Source: Nemopilema nomurai (Eukaryota; Cnidaria; Scyphozoa; Rhizostomeae; Rhizostomatidae). From it: a DNA stretch of 64,000 bases. This document shows, piece after piece, positions 37,254 through 49,200 of the stretch. Positions within the stretch are counted from its first letter, which is position 1. The number at the start of each line of letters is the position of its first letter. The stretch lies in the NCBI GenBank assembly GCA_003864495.1, contig ML133472.1, forward strand, positions 310,001-374,000. The letters are read 5' to 3'. The notes beneath the pieces were generated by a model. That model was not told the DNA's origin. It was given only the letters and a program-made list of their open reading frames with translations, and did no database searches. A program made the position numbers and the translations under genes.

Positions 37254-37508
37254 TCAAAAAAGAACGTGGAATGAGAAGGATTTGGAATATCTGAAGCCAG
37301 CCACACCTGATTCGGAGATGTGGTTCATTGCCAATGTCTTCCTATCGCAATCAATTTTTAACGTGCTGTTTTGACCGACAGGTGGGAAGAAGTCCATTTG
37401 AATGCTGCCTCCTTTCAGACGTACTTTTACTTCATCGTCAACAGGCTCTGCGTGACACCCAGTTTTCAACCGCAGTCGCAAAGTCACTCCTGACTTCATC
37501 GGACGCAC
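37254..37508 (-). other. Minus-strand open frame with protein-like composition
   Basis: The first ATG follows a GTG three codons in; the frame reads MKSGVTLRLRLKTGC, then EVKVRLKGGSI and NSTLKIDCDRK, about 81 residues, with an in-frame stop just upstream. The alternating charged and beta-like pattern looks coding, but no splice site or family supports it. It could be a small orphan or a chance frame. Confidence 0.2.
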
Positions 37509-37771
37509 TCATCCACCGATACAGACATTTTGACAATCTTCTCGCGTTATTTGCAAGGCTCTTCCCAAATGCCAATGGAAGAATAATTATCAAGCATTGT
37601 CGTGTACTACAAAGTTTATGGCGTAAATACAGCTAATTGTGGAATGAGAAACAATCGATGCATCAAATGTTCACTGTATTTTTGCGCGTCACGAAACCTG
37701 AAGGGACAGTATGCGTGACAAAGAAACTTGCCTTGGTTCGCATTTCTGATTGACGTTGCTGACTTCCTGAC

Positions 37772-38758
37772 ATGAATTGCTCGTGGTCCTATTCTTGCCT
37801 GAACATTCCGGAGTACACGATTCGCTGTCCGAATGATGGCTTCAAATACAACATACTAATCAACTGCATTGTAAACTTGCTGTTTGCCGTCCTCTCGGTC
37901 ATGCTTAATGGCAGCGTCATCTGGGTTATTTACTCACACGAACGGCTATGGTCGACTTATTACATGATTCTTCTCTCATTGGCAGTTACTGACTTCACTG
38001 CTGGACTTTTAGCCCAGCCATTGCACATTGTGCGGCTAGCTCTCTTGGCCACGAAAGGAGAGTCACCTTGTGGCCTTGACATTGCTACTGTTGCTATTGG
38101 CTATACGCTCCCGGCTACGTCCTTCTTCACTGTCTCGTACGTGACCCTGGAACGCTTTCTTGCCATATTTTACCCGTTTTACCACGAGCGCCGTTGCACC
38201 AGCAAGAGTTCGCTCAAGTACCTGTTGCTTATTTGGCTGATAGGCGCCACGTACGGCACAGTCGCCTGCCTGCCTTACAAGCAGACTAGGTTTGTGTTCG
38301 TTATAATGGTGACTGTGGTTGGAACGTTTTTCTTGCTATGGAACAGCTTCGCGTACTCCAAGATATTCATCGTGTCGCGGAGGATCAGGAACAAGATTCG
38401 ACAAGAGCGGCAACGATTCGCCATGGACGAAAAGCTGGTGAAAGAAGCCAAGGCTGCCAAGACTACCTTCATTGTTGTTGCTGCGTTGTTTCTATTCTAC
38501 GGCCCAGGATTTATCACGACCGCGGTGGCAAACAGAATCGAACTGTTTCCAAAGTACCTAAACATCTGGGCATATACTCTCATGTTGATTAATTCGGCCG
38601 CCAATCCCCTTGTATACTGTTTCTTTTGCCAAGAAATTGGACGCGAAATGAAGAAATTGTGGTACAAGGCAAGACGGAAGTCAATTGCATCAACGGAACT
38701 GGATTTAGAAAACACTAAATGTCCTTCAATTAAATCAAGAAATGAGGCTTCGCAATAG
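37772..38758 (+). CDS. Rhodopsin-like (class A) G-protein-coupled receptor, intronless
   Basis: A seven-helix plasma-membrane receptor of 328 residues in one exon. TM1 carries the conserved Asn (MLNGSVIWVIY). TM2 has LSLAVTDF with the sodium-site Asp. A cysteine before TM3 (SPCGLD) may pair with the one at ACLPY. The DRY position reads ERF (VTLERFLAIFYP). TM6 lacks the usual CWxP and shows FLFYGPGF. TM7 ends NPLVYCFF, the NPxxY motif. A basic helix 8 (GREMKKLWYKARRK) follows. An N-glycosylation site NCS is at residues 2-4 and two other cysteines lie in the short N terminus. Intronless class A receptors of this type are numerous in cnidarians. The ligand cannot be told from sequence. A polyadenylation signal AATAAA lies at 39040-39045, giving a 3' UTR of about 300 bases. 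Confidence 0.9.
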   Translation: MNCSWSYSCLNIPEYTIRCPNDGFKYNILINCIVNLLFAVLSVMLNGSVIWVIYSHERLWSTYYMILLSLAVTDFTAGLLAQPLHIVRLALLATKGESPCGLDIATVAIGYTLPATSFFTVSYVTLERFLAIFYPFYHERRCTSKSSLKYLLLIWLIGATYGTVACLPYKQTRFVFVIMVTVVGTFFLLWNSFAYSKIFIVSRRIRNKIRQERQRFAMDEKLVKEAKAAKTTFIVVAALFLFYGPGFITTAVANRIELFPKYLNIWAYTLMLINSAANPLVYCFFCQEIGREMKKLWYKARRKSIASTELDLENTKCPSIKSRNEASQ

Positions 38759-41050
38759 ACGAGCCATTCAAATTTGCAATTTTCGTTCTTTGACCTTTCA
38801 ATTTCAAATCATTTTATGCAGCATCAAGTATGCCACTTTGCCCCTTAAAACGCAAGCGTGCAGTGTCTATTGCTACCTTTATATAACTTTGACACGATCA
38901 AATGCCGTGAACTAGAATTGTTTTATTTTCAAATTTCAAGTTCCATAGCAAATAGGCACAGAATGGTATCGTGCGACGCTAGTCTGTTTTTCATTGTAAA
39001 CTGTGGCATTTGTTGCCATGCACTTTATTCATCCATGGGAATAAAAATTGTATGAAAGCCGTTAAGGTTTGGATATATCATAGTTCCGATCTCAGATCAA
39101 TGAAAGCATTGATAAGATTAGCGCAAATGCTTTTTTTACGCCACATGTTGTTAATTAGAGGGTGAGTTGCCCTTTAAGCTGAATCAGACGTTTGCAAAGG
39201 ACTCAGATTAGTATTCCAGAAGATAGAAGAGTGATGATAACTGAAGGTTAACTGTGGCCGTTTCTCCCCAATTCAATTTCGCTACTTTTCCTTGCGTTCA
39301 TTGGTTTGGGTGGAAAGTAAACAAGACTCGTAACTCTGATTGTATATTCAAATGTATGACGAAATACTGCCAGTTTTTTGTATAGATACTTGATTTCCAG
39401 CTGTCTGCTCTTCGCTCCTCCCAATCCTTGCTAGAGCAGTCACCAGATTGGAAGGCAGCGTTTCCTACTGAACAGGAAAGTTTAGCAGCCATGAAATGTT
39501 TTCCCGATGGAATCACTATCGCTCAATATTATCTACTACTTTTGTTCGACATTTCCTTCCCTTTTCTGAAAAATCAGGAGTATCCTTTTCACATCCCTTC
39601 AAGCTTGGTCTGGAGTTATTTAGGAATGATTCATCTTGTGACAAAACATTGTTAATTGGACGCCAAGATGAAATTTGCGAATTTGCTTGGAAATTCTTGA
39701 TCGATTTTGGACCTTGGAAGTGATTAACAAGACCTGTTGAGGCCATCTTGATAAAACTAGACAGAATGTGGATAGATTCCTTGTTCCCTTCTAATGAGTG
39801 ATGGAGCTGTTGTGGTGAGATCACTTGTCAGTTTGGTCGAGATAAGTCAACCAATTTGCTGGCAAAATGATTTAAAAAAACGAAGTCTTGGGTGATCGAA
39901 TCTGAGATTCTAAAAAGAACACATGCGCTTTAGTTGTTCGTTTAAACGTGGTTTTAGTGAATGGCTGAATCATGGAAGCTTACGTGGTGTTGGAGACTTC
40001 TAATTGCCAGGCTTCTATAAGGTCAAGCTACACGTCTGCATTGATAAATAGCCTTGCTTGTTTATGGTTATGCGTTTTTTAATTGTATGTAATAACTGTT
40101 CATCAACGTGCAGCTAAAATGCATTGAAATGGCGGTTAATCTTATAGTGCGAATGGTATTATATAAAGAAGCAGGTTAAATGAGAGTTTATGGTCGGCAG
40201 TGTTTCTGCAGAGGCCTTATATCAAAACGGGCAAAAGTTAAATGCAACATCCAACAGCAAATAAAGTAGGAATGTGGATATTATATTCGTACAAGTTCTT
40301 GGCCAAGTTTAGAGCAAGCGTGGAATAAATTGATGGAATTTTAAAGTAGCTAGTAGCTAGATGGAATTTTTAGTTTCTGCAAAGTGCCATCAAATCAGAA
40401 TAGGTGTGGAATCAAAGCTACACCGTTTTTTGTAATACACAGTTTGCAAAATGCCTTGTATTTGCTTACAAAACGATTGGCAGGTTGCACGGAAGAGTGC
40501 GGGCTTCACATGCCTATTTCTTCGTGCAGCTGCCATATGGTATCTTAACTAGTTACTAGTCGAATATGCTTGCAGTCGAAAATTCAATGAAGTAGACAGG
40601 AAATTGTATAAGAAAGATGTTTCAATATCATTCCTACCTTTATGACTGCTTTAAGCCATTAAAGCTCTTCGATAGCTCCGAGTAAAGAGACGAAAATAGG
40701 ATAGAGGACTTCCTTTTCGTAGAAGGAAGTTTAGCACGAAGAGGTTGCTGCACAAATTTTGCACCCCTTTTAGGACAAAATAGATTTGCAAGAACTTGTC
40801 CTTGTTTGTACGAAAGGGTTTTCTAATTAACATATGTCCATAAAAAGTGTATAATTTGCTGCTTCTATACAGAAGCTGAATAACGACAGTTGTTGATGGT
40901 GATTTTGGAAGAAGTTGAATCGTCTTGTCAAACTCAATATGATGCACATGCCTTTGACAGTTAATGTAAATCAAAAGCTTCCCTGTCATTTTTTTGACTA
41001 TGCTTATGAGTTTGACTGTGTTTGCGAAAGTGTCCCCATAGATTGTCTAT

Positions 41051-41423
41051 TACCGTAAATCCTCGAATTGGCCCCCCCTCGAATAAGCCCCCCCCTCGAA
41101 TAAGCCCCTACCCTAGAACTACAAACTTTAAATAAGCCCCCCTCTCGAATAAGCCCCCCTCGATTTGTAGATTTTTGACTCCTGAGGTTGCCTTTGGCAT
41201 TTTAGTGAATTACCATAAAAATTTATGTTTTTGTTAATAATTTAATCAAATGTTACTTTATACTTAAGTTATTTTAATATTGTGAAAAGAAAAAAATTTC
41301 AAAAATTGTCTTTTTATGTGGCATGTTTCAGGAAATTTTATAAGCCCCCCCTCGAATAAGCCCCCACTTAAAAATGTCAAAAATAAATAAGCCCCCAGGG
41401 GGCTTATTCGAGGATTTACTGTA
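41051..41423. mobile_element. Inverted-repeat element B, copy 1 (MITE-like, GAATAAGCCCCC family)
   Basis: The left end TACCGTAAATCCTCGAAT is the reverse complement of the right end ATTCGAGGATTTACTGTA with one mismatch. Multiple CTCGAATAAGCCCCC words lie just inside both ends, around an AT-rich core of about 150 bp. A shorter relative is at 52447-52552. The structure indicates a non-autonomous DNA element with no coding capacity. Confidence 0.85.
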
Positions 41424-41934
41424 TACAATAGCGGATACCTACTTTAAGTTTATGACTGTTGTTTTCCTTTAATTTAAAAATATTTGCACCTTATCAAACC
41501 CTAGATATTTCACCAATCGAAGTTCATTTGCTTACAAAATGTTTTTACTGGTCTAGTAGCAGAGAAAGCGAAATAAAAGAACTTGAACATGCTTGCGAGA
41601 TTGATTTGCCTAAGAAATGATATTTTGAAAGGAGTTACCTTCATGGCATAGCGTGACCAATGAAGGGTCTGTTGTTGAATAGAATTATTGCAAAATCGAA
41701 ACATCGGAAAGGCGAAGATTTGAGACGTTATCAAAGCATGTTGAAAAACATTTTGATAGACGAAGCTCTTTAAAAGTCGCGTAGTTAAACATGTTCATTT
41801 CTCCTGGACACGTAATGAATTAGTAGCCATCGATTTCATTGGCTAGACATAGAATTACCTCTAGCACATATTTTTTGTACCTCTGGCATCTTTCAACTTC
41901 CTCATGATGAGTTTGGCTTGTGAGAAAAGAACCG

Positions 41935-42020
41935 CTTGGGTGGTCTTTAGATCCTCTGCTCTATTCTCTCACCCAACTCAGTCGTGAGTTCGAGTCCCGC
42001 TCGTGTCGGTTATTTTTCCG
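41935..42020 (+). repeat. Possible tRNA-derived SINE fragment
   Basis: The stretch ends GAGTTCGAGTCCCGCTC, which matches the GTTCGAnTC core of a pol III B box, preceded by a TTGGGTGGTC region that could be a decayed A box. No folded cloverleaf or tail was identified, so this is tentative. Confidence 0.25.
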
Positions 42021-43267
42021 CACTCTCTATGACCCTTCGTAAGAAATCCTGTTGCCTTGACCAATTCTTTAGTTTAGTTATTTGAATTTTTGGTTCTATT
42101 CAGACAATCTTTTGAATACAACTTAGCTCTTGACGTGCCAAGAAATTAACAGTAGCAACGAAGTAAATTTGATCTAGAAGATGCTCAACATGCTGGCACC
42201 GAGGTTAGCAGCATCAATTTTTTACTTCAGTTTTTTCTTCTTTCTTTGTAATTTGGGAAAATGACACAGCTGTAGATGGAGCTTACAAAGCGTCATGTTA
42301 TTGTGAGCTGTTCAAGGCAGACATTTGAGTTGGCTTTACATAACTGATATATTTTCAAGCTCATGCGACTCTTACATTTAAAAAGCTAATGGTACTTCTT
42401 AGCGACCTTTCAGAGCGGATGAAAGAGGAGAGATTTTGACTGTGGAGGCTGAAGTGTGTCCAACTGTTACTTTGACATTAACTGCTCCTTAACATTTTTT
42501 GTCCAAAGAAAATTCTTTTGTAAAAGCCTCGCGCTCCGCTAACCCAGGTGCAGTTCAATACCTTAAATTCGCATTCGTCGTTTTCTGTAAATTGTGAAAC
42601 ACATTCAAAAGATAGTGCAAAAATTTTATGAAATCTTAGAGTATCGACATTATCATATCATGACTAGCATCATACAATGTATAACATGTGTTTTCAATTC
42701 TCTTCAGAATGACCCGAATGCTTTTAAGAGTTTTTTGTTATTTCTGCTTGAATTAGATTTAAGAATAAAAATCAGATTATCCAATTTGATGTTTTCTTTG
42801 CAATGGCGACAAGGTCAATATTTTGCAGTTTGCATAATGATCCCGACGGTGCAAAATCTTTGAACAGACATTTGACAATTCAAAGAAAACATTACTTTGT
42901 TTCTGCTCAATCGCTCATGCTTTCCTTTTAAGTCAGATAACTTAAACTTGGTTGTGGTGTGGTTCTTGTTACAAAATTTCTCACTCGTAGCATGGCCTCT
43001 TGACCTCCTCCTGGATCTGAACCTTCACTAAAAGATTAAAAATCGATTTAAAATCCTTTTCCGAAAACAATAAGTATACATTACATTAAAATACTTTCCT
43101 ACAAAACTCATATTGCTGTAAACAACTGTAATCCTTATGAGGTCTTTCACATCCGCAGTTCTACCATTTTGGTATTGCCTCTCTCTGGAAATAAACATTA
43201 TTTGATCTTCAATGGCCACTTGCTAGTAATCTCAGATATTTTGAGACATTTTATTTTTGTAATCATA

Positions 43268-46200
43268 ATGGAAATAGCATTATTTTCTATAATTCTGTAT
43301 TTGTTTACTGCATATCCTGTTGCAGTTGATTCTTACGACACGACAGACTTAGAAATTTTCGATTTGGTAGAAGAAATTGGCATACAAATTTCTTTTTATG
43401 ACGTTCTTCAAATTTCACAGGTGAGTAAATTCCCATAACAGCTGAAAACAGGAACTGTTTCCTCACAATTAGATCTACAATGATTGACTCCAAGTAAGCT
43501 TATTCGGCTGAAGTTATACCTAGTTATCTTATAATTACTAAGTAAGTTGTTGGATATTTGTGTACCAGAGTAGTTTGTAAAAACCCCAATCCCGGAACTC
43601 TGTTTAATTGTACGACCAAGGTGTAACGCTAGTCCCGCAGGAAAAAGATATAAATAATTCTGCTGTTTGATATTTCGTCTAGTTAAGTGATTGGTTGAAG
43701 TTTTGGTAACTCCTTGATGGGTTTATGTAGCTATTATATTTTGAACGATTATTTGGGTTAGGTTTTATCATTACGCATCAAACGGAACATCTCCTGGTGT
43801 CGTTCTATCAAATATAGTTGACAGCCAATTTAGATAGAGTCAAGAGTCTTTATTTTGGATAAAATGTTAGGGTGTCCAAGCCACCACAACAATGAGTTAC
43901 AATTTGGTACTAATTATTTACTGAACGTTCTTTGACATGTATTATTTTGACAGCATAACTACACATGATTAGATAATTATGAATGCCCTGTCTTTAATCA
44001 TAAAATAAGGAAAAATTAGCTCTTGACATTACTATGGAAGCTGCTTGAAAAAAAGAACCTGCTCCCAAGATACTGTAAAATATTTTGAAAGTTGTCTTTT
44101 AGAACTTCAGAAGCTACAATTTTGTCATTGAAACTTTGAGAAATATCTAGGAAAGACAATTTATTAACATGCAAGTTTGAAGCCATTTAAAGAATATTTT
44201 TGTTCATATAACTAATGAAAAGAGAATGTTGTGTTAATCTAACATTTGGAAAGCCTCTTTGTACATTCAAGACCAAGTTATATCACCATAAAGGTTCAGA
44301 TGTTCTGAAAATATCTGCCTAAATGGTTTACACCTTCACTTTCCAGAGAAATGTCAGACTGACTTCAGATATATTTTGCCTTATATTGTAATAGAAAAAT
44401 GATTCTGAAAACCAACAGCAATTGGAATGGGAGAGTAACAAGAAATTGGAAAATAATTACAGTATCCAAGTTTCTTACGTAATAGTGTAACTGAAAACTC
44501 TAATTGAACTCTTTTCTTAAGCAAAGTGTTTGTGATTATGTTGTTTCCAAACATACAGGACAAAAATGGCATATCAAATAACATTGCTTGTAGAGAATAT
44601 TATGGCAGTTGAAAGCTGGAAATTGGGGGCTCTTAAATACAACAAAGCTAAATAAAAGCAACTTAGAAGGAGAGAATGTTTAAAAATAATTGAAGTCTGC
44701 CTAGAAAACTATGTGTATTAGGCTAACTTCAAAAATTAAGCTAGAGAAAATCTGCATAAACAATATCTTTCTTGATAAAGATTGATCAGTCATTCTATCT
44801 GAGAATTGCTTCCCCTTGTTTTTTATAGTCAGCCAAAGTTTCTGAAGTTAGAAGAGCATACAGAAAACTATCCCTAGTGGTGCACCCAGACAAGAATGAC
44901 AGCCCCGATGCAGAAACCAAGTTTAGACAGGTACAGCCAAATAAATGTTTTGTGTTGGTATTGCAAAATTTCTTTACTCCATGAAATCACTTGTTGAGTT
45001 GAGCGGCATCTGTTCACCTCTCAGTTGATAAATCAGTTTTGGCAATTTGATTATGAATGTCACATCAAAATTTGTGGAAGTTTGATTAAAGTTGATGACT
45101 TTTATAAACTAGATTGTCAATTCTGAATGACATTTTCAGAAAATTATCAGGTCAATTTCTTCCTTTTGAATTGTTTTAGCTAGAAACAGAAATGTTTGAG
45201 TCATTCTAAATTGACTTAGGGAAAATATTTTGCATAAATAATCCTTTGGTGCCAAAAATTGTAATTGGTATAGGTCATCTGCTGATTTTTAAATGTGGGT
45301 CAATCATGTTCATTACTTTTTCACTTTAAAATAATCCTTAATTGTAGCTGGTTGCTATATATGATGTTCTTAAAGATGAAGAAAAAAGGAAAAAGTAGGT
45401 CAAATCAAACTGTGTTTTTGTTATGACTTAATTTATATTGAATCTTTGTAAATAATAGATAATTTGAGGTACTCATATTTATTTTATAATTTTTAATTTT
45501 ATTAATGTTTTCAATAAGTTATGTAATAGTTTCATCAACATAGGCAGTACGGTTGGGATAGGAAACTTTTCTGGGTCATTTTATTTTACCTTTTGTTTTG
45601 GAGGCTTTGGATCAGAACTCTAACCAGTTGCGGAATCATTGGATGACAGGAAAAGCTGAATTTGAGTTCAAACACTGTTTATGAAACTAGAAAACTTCCA
45701 TCGAAACATGTGCCTTTCCTTGGTTTGATGGGTGGGGCTCTCAGGCTGGCAATTACAGCTGTCCATTCAACTTAGTCTAAAGCAATGCCCATTCAACAAG
45801 GAAAATAACTTTCTACGAGCTTTAAGCTTCTCAAGACATCAGTTTTAAAAAAAACATAGAATATATTATTCAATAATAGCACTGCCTATGATATTCAAAT
45901 ATATCATACATTTGATAATGGGCCCACTATGAAACATATGTTGAGTGATAATTTTCCCTGCTAGATGATATAGCGAGATGGATTACCAGATTGGAGGCAG
46001 CCAATCTACTACTATCGAAAGGTCAAGAAACTGGGGCTGGCTGAGTTGGCTGTTCTCCTTTTTGCTGTTTTGACATTGGGACACTATGTTGTTTCATGGG
46101 CAGTCTATCTGGAAAGGCATTCGAGCTGGTGAATATATTTTCTCTTCTGATTTTTAACTCTCTCTGCCCTCCATTTGTGTAGTTTTTGTTTGTCCAAGAC

Positions 46201-49200
46201 ATAATTTTTTTATGAGTATAGAGACGAAACGATGAGTGTAGAGACGAATCTGAAGAGAGTGTAGAGACGAAAAAAACAAATTGGTTGACTTGCTTTCTGA
46301 TACTGAAGTTTTCTTCATTTTCAAATTTCGCACACAATACCAGGAATTTTACTAGTTAACTATGGATTTTGGGGAATAGATATTTCATTGAGCAATAAGT
46401 TAATGTAAATTAGCGAAATACATTTTGATGACGTTTCAATCGATGTTTTCCCGTACATTCACGCCAGATTGTTAAGCTTATACCTGAACGTAGATAATGA
46501 CTTTACCAAAAGCAGCTGCTCCACTGAGACAAGTAACTTTCTCTGTTGATAATTACTCTTGTTTGTAATGAGAGCGTGCATTATCACGTTATTTGTCAAT
46601 TTGTATTTTTGTTGTTGTTGTAATAAAGGCTATAAACTGACATTAATTACCAATCGTTGTGTAATAATATTTACGTACTGAACATAAGAACTATTGTAAA
46701 CATGAGAAATTATTATAACTATTCTTCTAAATACATAATAACCATGCTGCTCCAAACATTCATCACAGAATTTACACGCTTAAAAAGCAAACTGGTTTTT
46801 TGTATGATGTTCCTTGATAATACAAACAGTTTCCTATTTTCCTCAGGAAATCTAGTTTCCTGTGTTTTGGGTATCAGTAGAAAGAACTACCAGTAATGGT
46901 AAAGTCGTCATTTTTCTAACAGTCTACACAAATATTAAGCTTATTTCGTTCTTGCAAATGTAAAATAGGAAGAACTTGATATACGGTTGTACTTTTTATC
47001 AATCGGCCCAACTGTCCCGTCTATCTAATTCCATTGGCGGAAAAGCATTACAGACTATCTAGAGCTCAACGCTAGATTTTCAATGCTAAAAAAGCCTTGC
47101 TTTCTAGGAAGAAATACTTGCTCCTGTGAAGAAGCGGCGGGAGAAGAAACGGGCTAAAGGAAAAGCTATTGGAGATGACTTCGATATAACGCCAACCGCT
47201 GATTTACTAGGTAACATCAACTTGTAATGCCATCCAGCCTTAGAAGCGGAAGCTGATTGAGATACATGAACGAATGCTCTTCCAGTTGACCTTATACCCC
47301 TTTACTAGTTTTATAAGTGGCATCTAAGGTATTTGTCGTAGGTATTTGGGTTTAGGAAGAATTTTGGGTGAATGTGGTTATGGTAGTTTGTCATTTTGAC
47401 GTTTTTCGCTGGTGAAAAATAGTTTTTAACTAGGAAGATAAATATTGTAGAAACTTTGAGTTTTCAATGCTTTTATTGCTTGAAGTAAGGCCTATGAACT
47501 TTATTTCAGAGAAGAACTATGGATACAAGAAGCCGGAGCTCAAGAATCTCCTGCCATTTTTGATCTACAGGGGAACAGTATCAACGGTTTTAGGCATCCC
47601 TCAAACGTTTCGTGATATTAAGCAGAGATACCAAGACTACAAGGAGAAGAAAAAGTTAGAGGAGGAAGAGGCGCTGAAAGAAGAAGAAGAAGCCGCCAAA
47701 GGTAAATTTAGCCACACGCTTGTTTGTTTGTTGACAATTTTTGTTTGATTCTATTTGGCTCTTTTATTGCACAATTTTGCTTTTCTACTCAATCAAGCTG
47801 TCAGGCTGTTTGTTTTTGTCTTCGGTAAACCTGGTTTATGTAGAAGCCGTCTTTTTGTTAAATCGATTGATAACTCAAGAAAACTGATCTATTTGATAGC
47901 TTTGATATTTCCCTGTATCACAGGTATGTTTTCTTTAAAACCGAGCAGTGTGCAAGATCTGATTAGGTTTTTCAAATCTTAATGTCTTTTATTTCTAGTA
48001 CCCTCCAGTGCCATCACGTTTTTTACCCAAAGTACCCAACTACTTTAAATGCGACTAAATACTTTCTCATGATATAACCAAGGTTTGATTTCATGGAAAG
48101 CGTTTCTCTAACCTTAGAGAAGCCGCGACCACCAAAGAAGAAGCCCGTAGTAAAATTGCGAGATGCATCGGAAATCGAAGATGGTTTGCCTGTGATGTCA
48201 GCAGCTTATGCGAACCGCCTCAATGACGATGGTTTGGAAAGTGACGACCAAGGATGCCGCGCAGTGAGTGACATCTCCCAAGTGGCTGTTCTGATCACCA
48301 GTTAATGCTTTTGGGACAAACATTAGGCAAAGTTTTCCGGAAAAATACTTTTCAATGATAATTCTGCCAAATAATTTTTTACAATAGCTTGAATAGCGGA
48401 ACCAGTTTTCACATGCTTGAAACACTTTTCGTGGGACACTCCTCAGAGTATGGAAACGCCACGAAATAAAACAGCCAATCATACGCTTGTCAGCCAATTA
48501 CACGCTCCTCTTATCATCCTAAAGTACTTTCGATCCGCAACTGGCTTTTTATTATGTCAGCTTGCGATGTTTGTATACTCGGAAGCGTGTCACACGAAAA
48601 ATACTTTAAGTATGCGAAAACTGGTTGCCCTATTTCTAGCTATTATGAGGTTCTGTACCATCAACACTTGTTCAAATACTTTTAATATTCATTCTGCCAA
48701 ATACTTTTCAACGCAGTGCAAAACCTTCTGTTTGCTTCACCTAGTATTTTTTCGCGCTGATTTTGTCAAGCCTTTCTTTTTCACCTGACTAACGATAAAG
48801 GATGCTTCCAAGAGAAAGCTTTGCTGCGTGGTCAGTGCCAAATGGCACAAACAATTCTTGTTCAATCATAAATGATTATCACGTTCCTGTTCTACAAATC
48901 GAAACTCTTTCAAAGTTGAGTTTGTTATCAACACCTCTTTTCAGTTACCCGCTGCCAACGTTGACAAGTAAATTTGTTGTTTCATTTTTATGCAAAACAA
49001 ACCATGGGCAAACGGTGATGGTTTCTTTCAAATTTTTCATTCTAGAATTCTGAGTGGACGGAAGAAGACTTGTCCGCCCTTGCGAAAGCCATGGTCAAAT
49101 TCCCAGGAGGGACCCCAGGTCGATGGGACCGCATTGCGCACCTCATCGGTCGCACTGTTCAAGAGGTCAGGCTCCAATCTCATGAGAATTTCACTGTTAT

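Larger units (their letters stand above)
29800..37771. other. Eight-kilobase gene-poor interval
   Basis: No complete gene is visible. The interval contains a 38-bp tandem repeat (30202-30300), a roughly 62-bp repeat (33966-34142), one isolated exon-like segment (34769-34820), one copy of an inverted-repeat element (35624-35989) and an open frame on the minus strand at 37254-37508 with protein-like composition. The last 100 to 200 bases should hold the 5' UTR or promoter of the GPCR. Confidence 0.55.
38759..43267. other. Intergenic DNA between the GPCR and DNAJC1
   Basis: The GPCR 3' UTR ends near 39045. The remainder has only short open frames without motifs. It contains inverted-repeat element B at 41051-41423 and a possible tRNA-derived SINE fragment near 41935-42020. 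No gene was seen. Confidence 0.6.

Noticed and set aside
37328..37636. 102-codon plus-strand frame upstream of the GPCR
   Set aside because: It is antisense to a more protein-like minus-strand frame and shows no family features.
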